64,000 nt of DNA from a virus. Made by a program: the position numbers and the translations under genes. The stretch covers positions 1 through 64,000 of the IMG/VR virus record IMGVR_UViG_3300025324_000011; one strand, written 5' to 3'. The notes beneath the pieces are model-generated. The model saw only the letters and a program-made list of their open reading frames with translations. It had not been told where the DNA came from and did no database searches. Positions 39,540 through 47,360 of this stretch are shown in pieces (position 1 is the stretch's first letter; each line of letters begins with the position of its first letter).

Positions 39540-40940
39540 ATGGACTACGAAGACTTTATTGCCTCGAAGGCAGCATCGCGTCGCTTCGAGGGGATCGAAT
39601 CTACAGATCTTCCGAGCGTAATGTTCCCATTTCAAAGAGACTTGACTAAATGGGCGTTGCGAAGAGGAAGAGCTGCCATATTCGCCGGTACCGGTCTCGG
39701 TAAATCACTCATGGAGCTCGCGTGGGCAAGGGAAATCTCCAAGCTTGGCCGCGTGATCCTGGTTGCTCCGCTGGCCGTCGCTGAGCAAATGATCGGAGAG
39801 TCCAATAAATTCGATATTCCAGCGACATATACGCGGCGTGGCGAAAGATGCAGATCCCCAATAACAATCACCAATTATGAGCTTCTGCGGCATTTTAATG
39901 CAGATGATTTCGTCGGCGTAATTCTAGACGAATCAGGGATCATGAAGGACTTCACCGGCGCGATGCGCAACCTTTTAATCGAGATGTTCGCCGAGACTCC
40001 GTATCGTCTCGCTTGTACCGCAACGCCGGCGCCTAACGATTACACAGAGCTAGGGAATCACTCGGAATTCCTTGGAATTAAAACTAGAACAGAAATGCTG
40101 GCTGAGTATTTCGTTCACGACGGAGAGACGACGCAAGAATGGCGACTCAAGCGTCACGCCGAAAATGATTTCTGGCGATGGGTTTGCTCATGGGGAGCAA
40201 TGATATCGCAGCCCTCTGATCTGGGATACGAGAATGAAGGCTTTGATCTCCCGCCGCTAAGAATGCACGATGTACGGGTTGACGTCGGAGATTCTGATTT
40301 CATGGCCGAGGGTTATCTTTTCCCGCCGGCCGCGCGAACGCTGAGCGATCAGCGAACGACGCGCAGGGCAACAAGAAATCAGAGGATCGGAGCGGCCGAA
40401 AAGATCCTGCTGAATCATCCGTCGAAGCCCGCAGTAGTTTGGTGCGAATTGAATACCGAGCAAGACGAAATGTCCGAGGCTCTTGGTTCTCGGGCGGTTT
40501 CAATCTACGGCTCTATGACCCCGGAGGAAAAGGTATCACTCCATCAAGAGTGGATCCGCGGATCGGTTCCATTCCTTGTCACAAAGGGATCGATCTTTGG
40601 GCATGGGATGAATTGGCAGCATTGTGCGCGCCAAGTGTTCCTGGGCTCCAGTCATTCCTTCGAGATGATCTATCAGTCTATCCGCAGGTGTTGGCGATTC
40701 GGACAGACAAGTCCAGTTGATATTTATATGATCTCGGCGGCCACGGAATCTGCAATCGTCGCAAATTATAGGCGCAAGGAAGCTGATTTCGCGCGAATGA
40801 CGGGAGCGATGATCGAACATATGCGGGACACGATGCGCGCCGAGATCTCCTCGGCTCCGCGAGAGTGGAATGATTATACCGCCGAGGTTGATATGATCAT
40901 CCCTGAATGGCTCAGGAGGGAAGAGTCGGCATGCGCGTAA
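39540..40940 (+). CDS. SNF2/DEAD-type helicase
   Basis: A 466-aa superfamily 2 ATPase. Motif I AAIFAGTGLGKSLM (about residue 50), Ia VAPLAVAEQM, motif II ILDESG (about 133), motif III ACTATPAPND (about 160), and in the second domain VFLGSSHSFEMIYQSIRRCWRFGQ (motif VI). This resembles phage replication or repair helicases of the DEAD/SNF2 type. It lies between the clamp and a methyltransferase gene in one operon. Confidence 0.85.
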   Translation: MDYEDFIASKAASRRFEGIESTDLPSVMFPFQRDLTKWALRRGRAAIFAGTGLGKSLMELAWAREISKLGRVILVAPLAVAEQMIGESNKFDIPATYTRRGERCRSPITITNYELLRHFNADDFVGVILDESGIMKDFTGAMRNLLIEMFAETPYRLACTATPAPNDYTELGNHSEFLGIKTRTEMLAEYFVHDGETTQEWRLKRHAENDFWRWVCSWGAMISQPSDLGYENEGFDLPPLRMHDVRVDVGDSDFMAEGYLFPPAARTLSDQRTTRRATRNQRIGAAEKILLNHPSKPAVVWCELNTEQDEMSEALGSRAVSIYGSMTPEEKVSLHQEWIRGSVPFLVTKGSIFGHGMNWQHCARQVFLGSSHSFEMIYQSIRRCWRFGQTSPVDIYMISAATESAIVANYRRKEADFARMTGAMIEHMRDTMRAEISSAPREWNDYTAEVDMIIPEWLRREESACA

Positions 40941-41935
40941 TCGATCAGGGGGGAGGCGCATCGTTCACAGCGTATCGCGGAGATTGCGTTGAGATTGTGC
41001 GCGGAATACCAGATTGCTCAATAGATTATTCTATTTTCTCTCCGCCCTTCGCCTCATTGTACACTTATTCTGCGTCTCCGCGAGATCTCGGTAACTGCAA
41101 GACGCATGAAGAATTCGCTGCGCACTTCAGGTATCTTATTCCTGAATTATTTCGCGTGACCAAGAACGGTAGACTCCTTTCATTCCATTGTATGGTATTG
41201 CCTACATCGAAGGTCAGAGACGGCGTTATCGGTCTTACCGATTTCCGCGGGAATCTCATAAGGGACTTCACTGAGTGCGGCTGGATTCATCATTCAGAGG
41301 TAGTGATTTGGAAAGATCCCGTAACGGCCATGCAGCGGACAAAGGCTCTCGGATTGCTCCACAAGCAGATCGTGAAAGACAGCGCTATGGGTCGCCAGGG
41401 AATTCCAGACTATCTCATTACAATGAGAAAGCCCGGCGTCAACGAGGAGCCGATTCCTGAATGCTTCGATCGCTATTTTGGAGAAGATCCAGCGCCAACC
41501 GATCCCTATACCACGGATTTCCATACTCGCAACCCCTACTCAATCGCGGTGTGGCAACGTTACGCCTCTCCTGTGTGGATGGACATCAAGCCAAGCGATA
41601 CCTTGCAATACAGGTCTGCTCGCGAGCATGCGGATGAACGGCACATAGCGCCCTTGCAGCTTACGGTTATACGGAGAGCCGTTGAGTTATGGACAAACCC
41701 CGGCGACGTAGTCCTTTCGCCGTTCTCTGGCATTGGCTCCGAGGGCGTTGTCTCGCTGGAAATGCAGCGCAGATTTATCGGAATTGAATTGAAGAAATCA
41801 TATTACGAGCAAGGGGTCAGGAATCTGCAAGCGGCAGAATCGCAACAAGGGTCGATGTTTCCAGATTCCGTTAGGGGCTACGCAGGCGAGATAGCCACTG
41901 ATCTGGTGGATGACAAAGACGAGGGCGACGATTAA
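40931..41935 (+). CDS. DNA methyltransferase (N4-cytosine or N6-adenine)
   Basis: A 334-aa protein with the catalytic motif SIFSPPF (about residue 38) and the S-adenosylmethionine loop FSGIGSEG (about 268), the order of the beta class. The SPPF form favours N4-cytosine methylation, though N6-adenine cannot be excluded. AGGAGGGAAG precedes the ATG. Likely protects phage DNA from restriction or marks replication. No partner restriction enzyme nearby. Confidence 0.83.
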   Translation: MRVIDQGGGASFTAYRGDCVEIVRGIPDCSIDYSIFSPPFASLYTYSASPRDLGNCKTHEEFAAHFRYLIPELFRVTKNGRLLSFHCMVLPTSKVRDGVIGLTDFRGNLIRDFTECGWIHHSEVVIWKDPVTAMQRTKALGLLHKQIVKDSAMGRQGIPDYLITMRKPGVNEEPIPECFDRYFGEDPAPTDPYTTDFHTRNPYSIAVWQRYASPVWMDIKPSDTLQYRSAREHADERHIAPLQLTVIRRAVELWTNPGDVVLSPFSGIGSEGVVSLEMQRRFIGIELKKSYYEQGVRNLQAAESQQGSMFPDSVRGYAGEIATDLVDDKDEGDD

Positions 41936-42258
41936 GGCTGACCGTCCATACCGAACGCTTCGGCTATCAAGTGGCGAACGCAGGTTCCGATTGGGACGCC
42001 TCGTTGCGCTGCGGCCCTTGACAACTTATCGCTCAGGCTTTCCGAGATCTCGACTTGGATGCGCTTGGTTCCACGTGTCGGATCTGCCGGCAATCTCCTG
42101 TATGCCATCGGATCGTAAGATGGCCGGTGCTTCTTGACGATCGCGTGCGCAGTCTGACGCGAGCATTGAATGCCGCGTTTTTGCAGGCGCTTGGCAATAC
42201 GCGATGCCACGACTTCGCCAGCATCAAACTCCTGCAATATATAGACCCGAAGGTTCAT
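41932..42258 (-). CDS. DNA-binding regulator with HTH and RHH parts
   Basis: A 108-aa protein. Residues 12-45 (GEVVASRIAKRLQKRG, CSRQTAHAIVKKH) look like an HTH; residues 65-100 (KRIQVEISESLSDKLSRAA, GTCVRHLIAEAF) fit a ribbon-helix-helix. It overlaps the convergent methyltransferase gene by four bases and is preceded by its own promoter facing a divergent one, which suggests autoregulation. Confidence 0.62.
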   Translation of the reverse strand: MNLRVYILQEFDAGEVVASRIAKRLQKRGIQCSRQTAHAIVKKHRPSYDPMAYRRLPADPTRGTKRIQVEISESLSDKLSRAAAQRGVPIGTCVRHLIAEAFGMDGQP

Positions 42259-42267
42259 CGCATGGTA

Positions 42268-42297
42268 ATCTTACAATAATGAGGACAATAACGTCAA
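42268..42297 (-). promoter_or_regulatory. Sigma70-type promoter for the RHH regulator
   Basis: TTGACG, 18-nt spacer, TAAGAT; the ATG is 9 nt after the -10 box, so the transcript is nearly leaderless. Confidence 0.62.
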
Positions 42298-42306
42298 CCC
42301 GAGAAC

Positions 42307-42336
42307 TTGACAAGGTATACGGCAACGCGGTAAGAT
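42307..42336 (+). promoter_or_regulatory. Sigma70-type promoter, divergent
   Basis: TTGACA, 18-nt spacer, TAAGAT. Its -35 box lies nine bases from the -35 of the minus promoter, back to back. Drives the membrane protein and NADAR genes. Confidence 0.7.
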
Positions 42337-42358
42337 TCGAGACACGGGAGGAAACCAA

Positions 42359-42697
42359 ATGAAGAGGCATATCGTAATCGTTCTTAGCGCCATCTTGGCA
42401 ATTGCCATCCTCATGATCTGCTATGGGACAGACAAGAGTCTACATCAACGAGCCCATGAAGCGAACGACGGAGAGGCGCTCTGCGGATTTTTCTGGCCGC
42501 AAGGCGGCACAGCGCCGCATCCTCATCCTGTCAAATTTAGCATTACCACTTCCTTGCGTGAGGTGTCGCTCCGGCTTCCGGATGACATCGTCACGCTCCG
42601 AAAGTGTCGAGCCGATACTTCGCTAAGAGAACTTCGAGAACGAGATTACGAGGATCTGCTACAGACAGCACGCGGCGGTGGCAAGGAGGAAAAATGA
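42359..42697 (+). CDS. Exported or membrane-anchored protein
   Basis: A 112-aa protein with an N-terminal hydrophobic helix (IVIVLSAILAIAILMICYG) and a periplasmic helical tail. GGGAGGAAA precedes the ATG. Overlaps the next gene by four bases. Confidence 0.6.
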   Translation: MKRHIVIVLSAILAIAILMICYGTDKSLHQRAHEANDGEALCGFFWPQGGTAPHPHPVKFSITTSLREVSLRLPDDIVTLRKCRADTSLRELRERDYEDLLQTARGGGKEEK

Positions 42698-42999
42698 AGG
42701 GAATCTACAGATTTAATTTCGATTGTGGCCGAGACGGCAATCTGCTCGGCATCTTCGTCTCGACACCCGATGATTTAGAGAAGCGGTACGGCAGGGAATT
42801 AGACTTTGGCTACGCTCTCGGGAAGTATAGTGAGATATATGGAGAGCTAGAACCGCGCCATGTCACCCTCGTGACCGACGATCCGAAAGCTGTAGCCATC
42901 TTCGAGAAGTACAAACTGGAGACCGGGAGAACGCCGTTCAATGACTACTCCGTAGACGAAGACCAAGACATAGACGACGAAGATATTTCAGAGGAGTAA
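42694..42999 (+). CDS. Hypothetical acidic protein
   Basis: A 101-aa protein with a folded N-terminal half (YRFNFDCGRDGNLLGIFV) and a highly acidic tail (DEDQDIDDEDISEE). DNA-mimic-like charge is notable but not evidence of function. Confidence 0.55.
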   Translation: MKGIYRFNFDCGRDGNLLGIFVSTPDDLEKRYGRELDFGYALGKYSEIYGELEPRHVTLVTDDPKAVAIFEKYKLETGRTPFNDYSVDEDQDIDDEDISEE

Positions 43000-43107
43000 T
43001 CGCCTGCGCCTACTAATCGTTGACGGTATAGTAAGGGAAATGCGGGGATGGTTAACTGCCGGTCTCTTTGCATAGACAATGTTCCAGACCTGCCTAATGG
43101 AGGTTGC

Positions 43108-44019
43108 ATGAGTGATGGAGCGAGCTTCGGGGACAGACTGCGAGCTGCGTCTGATTTCGCTTTTCTGGATGGCGTTGCCATCGCTATTGACCATGACGCA
43201 GAGAAATTGCGTGCGGAACGTGATGCATGGAAAGAAGCGGCCAGAGCTTGCGCCGATAACAGGGAAGTCCACCTCAGGGACAATTGCCTGCTCATTCGGC
43301 GAAAGTTACTTGCGGATGTTTTGACAAGCGGGTGGTGTGATCGCTGCGAGGCAAGACTACGCAGGATGATCGATCGCATCCTGCCAGACGAGACATCCGA
43401 TCCAGGTATCCAGTACCCAGTAGAAGAGACTTCTGCTTGCGACACGCACCTAGCAATCGATACAGGGAGACCACCGAGTGCGCCAGTTATCGCATTTTTT
43501 ACTGGTCAGCACCGGTTTCTGTCAAACTTTTGGCCGTGCGAGGTCACCGGCCCTGGTGGCCTCATATATCCCAGCGTTGAGCATGCCTACCAAGCCTATA
43601 AGTCAACATCTCCAGACGACTGGGCAGCGATTCATATGGCAATCTCACCAGGATTTGCCAGAAGCATGGGACGCTCGATACCACGGGCTAGGTTTGATCC
43701 AGATTGGGATGACAAATGTCTGTCCATCATGGAGGAGCTACTACGACAGAAGTTCAGCCAGCCACCACTGAGAGATTATCTCTGTGCCACAGAGCCAGCG
43801 ACGCTTATCGAAGGCAACACCTGGCGAGACCGGTTCTGGGGAGTGTATAACGGGAAGGGTGAGAACCATTTAGGCAGACTGCTCATGCGCATCAGGGCCG
43901 ATGCATCACGCAGCATCAATCCAACGGACTGGCCTGGGGGCGTGCCGTCAGATCCGCGTCCCTACCTGGAAGGGCATCCGCTGTCAGAGGATGAGGTAGC
44001 GCGCGGCCAGGCGCTTTAA
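43108..44019 (+). CDS. NADAR-domain protein
   Basis: A 303-aa protein from an ATG with GGAGGT upstream. Residues about 125-285 match NADAR (YbiA/DUF1768): FFTGQHRFLSNFWP, YPSVEHAYQAYKS, GFARSMGRS, then DRFWGVYNGKGENHLGRLLM. Members remove ADP-ribose from guanosine in DNA or RNA and act as antitoxins to DarT1-type toxins. A phage copy could undo a host DarTG1-like defence. The N-terminal 120 residues hold a CDRCEAR pair and a coil of unknown use. Not tested. Confidence 0.82.
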   Translation: MSDGASFGDRLRAASDFAFLDGVAIAIDHDAEKLRAERDAWKEAARACADNREVHLRDNCLLIRRKLLADVLTSGWCDRCEARLRRMIDRILPDETSDPGIQYPVEETSACDTHLAIDTGRPPSAPVIAFFTGQHRFLSNFWPCEVTGPGGLIYPSVEHAYQAYKSTSPDDWAAIHMAISPGFARSMGRSIPRARFDPDWDDKCLSIMEELLRQKFSQPPLRDYLCATEPATLIEGNTWRDRFWGVYNGKGENHLGRLLMRIRADASRSINPTDWPGGVPSDPRPYLEGHPLSEDEVARGQAL

Positions 44020-44085
44020 GGGAGCATCCCGGACTCGGATGGCGGCCAGCCCAACTGCCCGCTAAGAACCGTCTTGCGTCCCTGT

Positions 44086-44247
44086 ATGTGTGACCTGCCG
44101 CGGTGTCCAAGGTGCAACTACACGAAGCACGACGCGGCCTTCGAACTTGACCATGACATGTGCCCTGGAACAATTCCCCTAGACACGCTCGATGGCGCCG
44201 GGCGCGATGGCGCCGGGCCAAGGGACGGAACGGAGTGGGATGCATGA
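44086..44247 (+). CDS. 53-residue zinc-finger protein
   Basis: The product starts MCDLPRCPRCNYTKHDAAFE and later has MCP, giving a probable CxxC zinc site. A 15-nt tandem repeat encodes LDGAGRDGAGPRDG. Coupled by ATGA to the next gene; the start may lie further upstream at a TTG. Confidence 0.45.
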   Translation: MCDLPRCPRCNYTKHDAAFELDHDMCPGTIPLDTLDGAGRDGAGPRDGTEWDA

Positions 44248-44489
44248 ACGCTATTGAAGAATGGCTATCAGGCTGGGTGGCTGGAGAGGCTGCGGGATGC
44301 GCTGCATGCGCCAATCTTGTACGGTCGGCTGGATGCATTTGTAGATCGCTTCGGAAAGCCAACGACTTCCGCGGCACCATGAAGCCGATCGGCGCACGGG
44401 CCACCATGGGAAGGGATGGGGAGTGGACCATCGGTGAGCATGATCCTCGCTGCCCGGAGGCCCTTGCTGCGGATATAGAAGCACAATAG
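44244..44489 (+). CDS. Small hypothetical protein
   Basis: An 81-aa protein with several Cys (GCAACANLVRSAGCIC) and a basic middle. GGAGTGG precedes the ATG. No family recognised. Confidence 0.5.
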   Translation: MNAIEEWLSGWVAGEAAGCAACANLVRSAGCICRSLRKANDFRGTMKPIGARATMGRDGEWTIGEHDPRCPEALAADIEAQ

Positions 44490-44519
44490 TGAATTGCTGA
44501 ATGGGTAGGGCTGAAGCCG

Positions 44520-45014
44520 ATGATGCAGTGGGTGATTAGCAACCGCGCCGACCAGAAAACAAGAGAGATAGCTGATCGTCATTATAACAGACAAAAAATC
44601 GGTTCGCCGCAGTTCGTTCCGCCTGGAAGGTGTGTCGTGCTAGTTACATTAGCGAAAGATGCGTTCTGGGTTACTTCGTGGCCGTTCGCACAATACGTGA
44701 AACATTCATGGGCTGGCGCTTGGGTGTGCTCGGCATTTAGGAACGAAAGCAAGACACTTTCAAGCCTATTGATTATTGAGGCGCTCGCGGCTACGCGGTT
44801 CATCTTTGGAGATCCGCCGACGAATGGCTGCGTCACGTTCGTTGATCCATCGAAAGTGCGGAAGAAGCGCGATCCCGGAAGGTGCTTCCTGCGCGCCGGA
44901 TTCGTGCATGCTATTCCGCCGCAGACCAAGGGCGGCCTACTGGCATTCCAAATGTTGCCAGAGAATATTCCGAATGCAGTGCCGCCAGTTGGCCTTCAAC
45001 TCTATTTATTCTGA
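44520..45014 (+). CDS. GNAT-like/Mom-like phage protein
   Basis: A 164-aa protein with IADRHYNRQKIGSPQFVPPG, CSAFRNE, then LIIEALAATRFIFG and GCVTFVDPSKV. This pattern is shared by a family of phage proteins that I associate with Mom-like acetyltransferase-fold DNA modification proteins. The link is by pattern, not by a known active site. If right, it would modify adenines. It sits between NADAR and an exonuclease gene. Confidence 0.5.
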   Translation: MMQWVISNRADQKTREIADRHYNRQKIGSPQFVPPGRCVVLVTLAKDAFWVTSWPFAQYVKHSWAGAWVCSAFRNESKTLSSLLIIEALAATRFIFGDPPTNGCVTFVDPSKVRKKRDPGRCFLRAGFVHAIPPQTKGGLLAFQMLPENIPNAVPPVGLQLYLF

Positions 45015-45025
45015 AAGATCAAATC

Positions 45026-45790
45026 ATGCGCCTGCTGCTCGTTGATGGCACCAACGCCGTTCTCCGTTACGCCGCCGCTATGATCGGAGATCTTCGCGCC
45101 GAGTCAGTGCCAGACGCTGATTCCCTACGCGTCCTATCAGCGGTAGAGCGCGCGATCCGTCAATGCGCCGCGATTGCTCATTGCGACCATGCGATCATCG
45201 CCTTCGACGCCGCGGAGGGGACATGGCGCCGCGAGCTATTCTCTGAATACAAGAAGGGGCGGAAAAAGATCCCCTTCCCATGGTCTGCTGGTCTTTCTCG
45301 ATTTCTCGCGGACGGTGGATGGTTTTGCTCGGTCGCCCCGGGATTCGAGGCAGACGATATTATTGCGACTATGGCGCGACGAAGCATCGACGCAGGCCAT
45401 AGAGTTGCCGTGCTTTCCTCGGATTCAGACCTTCTCCAGTTGGCCTCCGAGTGGTGTTCGATTTACCAATACAGCAGCGGAGAGGTGCGCTTCGTTCTGC
45501 GAAATCCGCAATGGATCGCGGAGCACTACGGTATCCGCGACGTTTGGCAACTCGCCTATTACAAGGCGCTGGTAGGCGAGCTAGGAGATGGCCTTCCAGG
45601 AGTCCCCGGGATCGGTCCGAAGCGAGCGCTGCATCTCATGGCGCAATATCCCTCGGCCAAGGACCTATCGTCCTCCAGGGCGCTTCCTGCGAAGGATTTG
45701 GCCCGCTTTAGACGGATGCTTGAGCTTGTGACGCTGCGAGAGGATGTTCCGCTGGCGCCGCTGATTCCGATGGTCTGCAGGGTACCCTGA
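45026..45790 (+). CDS. FEN-type 5'-3' exonuclease
   Basis: A 254-aa protein with LLLVDGTNAVLRY, HAIIAFDAAEGTWRRELFSEYKKGRKK, GFEADDIIATMARR, VLSSDSDLLQL and a helix-hairpin-helix VPGIGPKRALHLM, the full set of 5' nuclease/flap endonuclease motifs (as in PolA N-terminal domain and T5 D15). It removes RNA primers and flaps at the lagging strand. Ends 70 bases before a convergent gene. Confidence 0.88.
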   Translation: MRLLLVDGTNAVLRYAAAMIGDLRAESVPDADSLRVLSAVERAIRQCAAIAHCDHAIIAFDAAEGTWRRELFSEYKKGRKKIPFPWSAGLSRFLADGGWFCSVAPGFEADDIIATMARRSIDAGHRVAVLSSDSDLLQLASEWCSIYQYSSGEVRFVLRNPQWIAEHYGIRDVWQLAYYKALVGELGDGLPGVPGIGPKRALHLMAQYPSAKDLSSSRALPAKDLARFRRMLELVTLREDVPLAPLIPMVCRVP

Positions 45791-45806
45791 TCCGGAGGAG
45801 AAGCGC

Positions 45807-45834
45807 TGCGGGAAGGTGGCCCCACCTCCCCGCA
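45807..45834. terminator. Convergent-junction hairpin
   Basis: TGCGGG/CCCGCA outer and GGTGG/CCACC inner stems with a 2-nt loop. It lies between two converging genes but has no T-run, so a Rho-independent terminator is only possible. Confidence 0.4.
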
Positions 45835-45858
45835 AAATACAGAGGCGCGGCTGGACCT

Positions 45859-46167
45859 CTACGTAAGATCGAGATTGAGAACGGACATCAGCTCGTTCAC
45901 GATCTCGACGAGGGCATCCTCATTCGCCGTATACGGTCGCGCCTGAGCATCCCGCCGCGTCGTCACCAGCCCGCCGGCCTTGAGCTTCGCTAGGTGTTGT
46001 GAGACCGCCGAGAGCGAGATCTTGGCATGCTCCGCCAGATTCCCGACCCCGGTCTCTCCATCCGCGCGCAGCTTGGCGAGCATGCTGAGGCGGCTGGAAT
46101 TCCCGAGCAGATTCACCGCCTCTGCCAGTTCATAGATGTCCATCGTTTCCTTGGTCTTCTTTGCCAT
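45859..46167 (-). CDS. ArsR-family winged-helix regulator
   Basis: A 102-aa protein with NLLGNSSRLSMLAKLRADG, GVGNLAEHAKISLSAVSQHL and AKLKAGGLVTTRRDAQARPY, a classic ArsR wHTH. No metal-binding Cys motif is visible. Strong AAGGAGG start site. It diverges from an RHH gene. Confidence 0.85.
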   Translation of the reverse strand: MAKKTKETMDIYELAEAVNLLGNSSRLSMLAKLRADGETGVGNLAEHAKISLSAVSQHLAKLKAGGLVTTRRDAQARPYTANEDALVEIVNELMSVLNLDLT

Positions 46168-46191
46168 TTCGTTGTTTCCTCCTTTGGAACA

Positions 46192-46220
46192 ACCTTATCA
46201 AAATGCGCTCAGCATGTCAA
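46192..46220 (-). promoter_or_regulatory. Sigma70-type promoter for the ArsR gene
   Basis: TTGACA, 17-nt spacer, TAAGGT. Diverges from a plus-strand TTGACA at 46255. Confidence 0.7.
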
Positions 46221-46254
46221 GGGGAACGCGATTAGCAAAACATCGGTGGGGGGC

Positions 46255-46283
46255 TTGACAAGCTCCGCCGCTATGTGCAAGAC
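46255..46283 (+). promoter_or_regulatory. Weak promoter with leaderless geometry
   Basis: TTGACA, 17-nt spacer, CAAGAC, then 7 nt and ATG of the RHH gene. The -10 box is poor. Confidence 0.4.
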
Positions 46284-46290
46284 TAGGTCC

Positions 46291-46479
46291 ATGAGCGAGT
46301 CTGGCACACTCCAATTGCCCCCGCCGCGGACGATCCGCACGCGCCGCGTGCTGGTTGCTCTCACGATTGAGGAGCATGCGGCGCTGTCGGACTTGGCGGC
46401 ACAACGAAGCGAGCCCCCTGCGACCGTCGCGCGGGCATTGATCGTGGCCGCCCTGCATGCGCTAAGGACAGAACGATGA
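46291..46479 (+). CDS. Small RHH-like protein
   Basis: A 62-aa protein with TRRVLVALTIEEHAALSDLA and VARALIVAALHAL, resembling a ribbon-helix-helix fold. A minus-strand ORF overlaps it, so only one may be used. Confidence 0.5.
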   Translation: MSESGTLQLPPPRTIRTRRVLVALTIEEHAALSDLAAQRSEPPATVARALIVAALHALRTER

Positions 46480-46783
46480 TCCTGGACGTGGCGAAGGTGT
46501 CGGTTACTTCTCGGGGAAGCGGAAGCGGGTCGGCTTCGTCCGTCACCACAATGACCCGGTGCGCGGCCGGCGCCGCAGCGCGACGCGGCCGGCTGCCTTG
46601 CGGTAATCCTTCGAGCCGCTCCCAGGTTTCCTTCTTGTCGGCTCCGCCCGATAGGGCAACCTCCCATGTATCCGGCGTTTCCAGCTCGCCGGCGACGAGC
46701 CGCTTCCAGGCGCTGCTTGAAGGGCGCGGGCGGGAGCGAATGTTCCCGTATCGATTCCTCGCCGAGCTCTGCCTGCTCTTCAT
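46361..46783 (-). CDS. Candidate hypothetical protein, antisense to neighbours
   Basis: A 140-aa ORF with a natural-looking middle (RLVAGELETPDTWEVALSGG, VIVVTDEADPLPLPREV). Another minus frame upstream begins with MIGAKPKNEEQAELGEES and could be its true start through a frameshift. The plus frame here is Ser/Arg-rich and looks like a shadow. Confidence 0.3.
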   Translation of the reverse strand: MKSRQSSARNRYGNIRSRPRPSSSAWKRLVAGELETPDTWEVALSGGADKKETWERLEGLPQGSRPRRAAAPAAHRVIVVTDEADPLPLPREVTDTFATSRIIVLSLAHAGRPRSMPARRSQGARFVVPPSPTAPHAPQS

Positions 46784-46830
46784 TCTTCGGCTTCGCTCCT
46801 ATCATGGCCTGCCACTTGTGACGCACCGCA

Positions 46831-47076
46831 ATGAATCTGAGATCGCACCGCAGAACAGCGTTTGCGCTGGATACGCGCTTATCCGAGGAAGGAAGAGGAA
46901 ATCTAAATCTGCGCATGCTGGCGATTCGCGGCGAGGTTGATCTGCGATCTATTCAATGCGACGAACCGCTGCATCCAAGCTTCGAGGCGATGATTGCGGC
47001 CAATCCGCCGCATCGAAAGGGGAGGCGCAGAAACGCCTCGTGTCCTGTAAATCAGCCTATCGATGTTCCACGCTAA
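46831..47076 (+). CDS. Small basic hypothetical protein
   Basis: An 81-aa ORF without a clear ribosome site. Contains LRMLAIRGEVDLRSIQCDE. Low-confidence call. Confidence 0.35.
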   Translation: MNLRSHRRTAFALDTRLSEEGRGNLNLRMLAIRGEVDLRSIQCDEPLHPSFEAMIAANPPHRKGRRRNASCPVNQPIDVPR

Positions 47077-47087
47077 ACTTACTCCGC

Positions 47088-47116
47088 TTGCTTTCTCTTG
47101 TGCTTTCTGCTAGGAT
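47088..47116 (+). promoter_or_regulatory. Promoter with leaderless geometry
   Basis: TTGCTT, 17-nt spacer, TAGGAT, then 7 nt and ATG. No Shine-Dalgarno site is present for the following gene. Confidence 0.5.
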
Positions 47117-47123
47117 GTGCAGC

Positions 47124-47360
47124 ATGAACAACGGATGCCCGCATTGTAAGTATAGAGGGATTCGCTTTTTCCTGAATTCCGGGATGTGGAGAGACATTCT
47201 TCAGGAAAGGGGGCGAGCTGTTTTTTATTGCCCGAACTGCAAGGAATTGCTGCCGAAGGACGGAGGCGTCGCTAGCACGGAGCATATCGGAGTAGTTCTC
47301 ACGATCATTGCCGCCCTTGCCATTTTCCTTGTCATCGCTTTCATCATAGCGAGTCTCTAA
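47124..47360 (+). CDS. Zinc-ribbon protein with C-terminal membrane helix
   Basis: A 78-aa protein with CPHCKYRG and YCPNCKELLP, a zinc ribbon, then a transmembrane helix (VLTIIAALAIFLVIAFIIA). Tail-anchored topology. Confidence 0.65.
   Translation: MNNGCPHCKYRGIRFFLNSGMWRDILQERGRAVFYCPNCKELLPKDGGVASTEHIGVVLTIIAALAIFLVIAFIIASL

Noticed and set aside
46476-46940. 154-residue plus-strand open frame after the RHH gene
   Set aside because: Ser/Arg/Gly-rich, low-complexity composition typical of a shadow frame, although its ATG overlaps the RHH stop.
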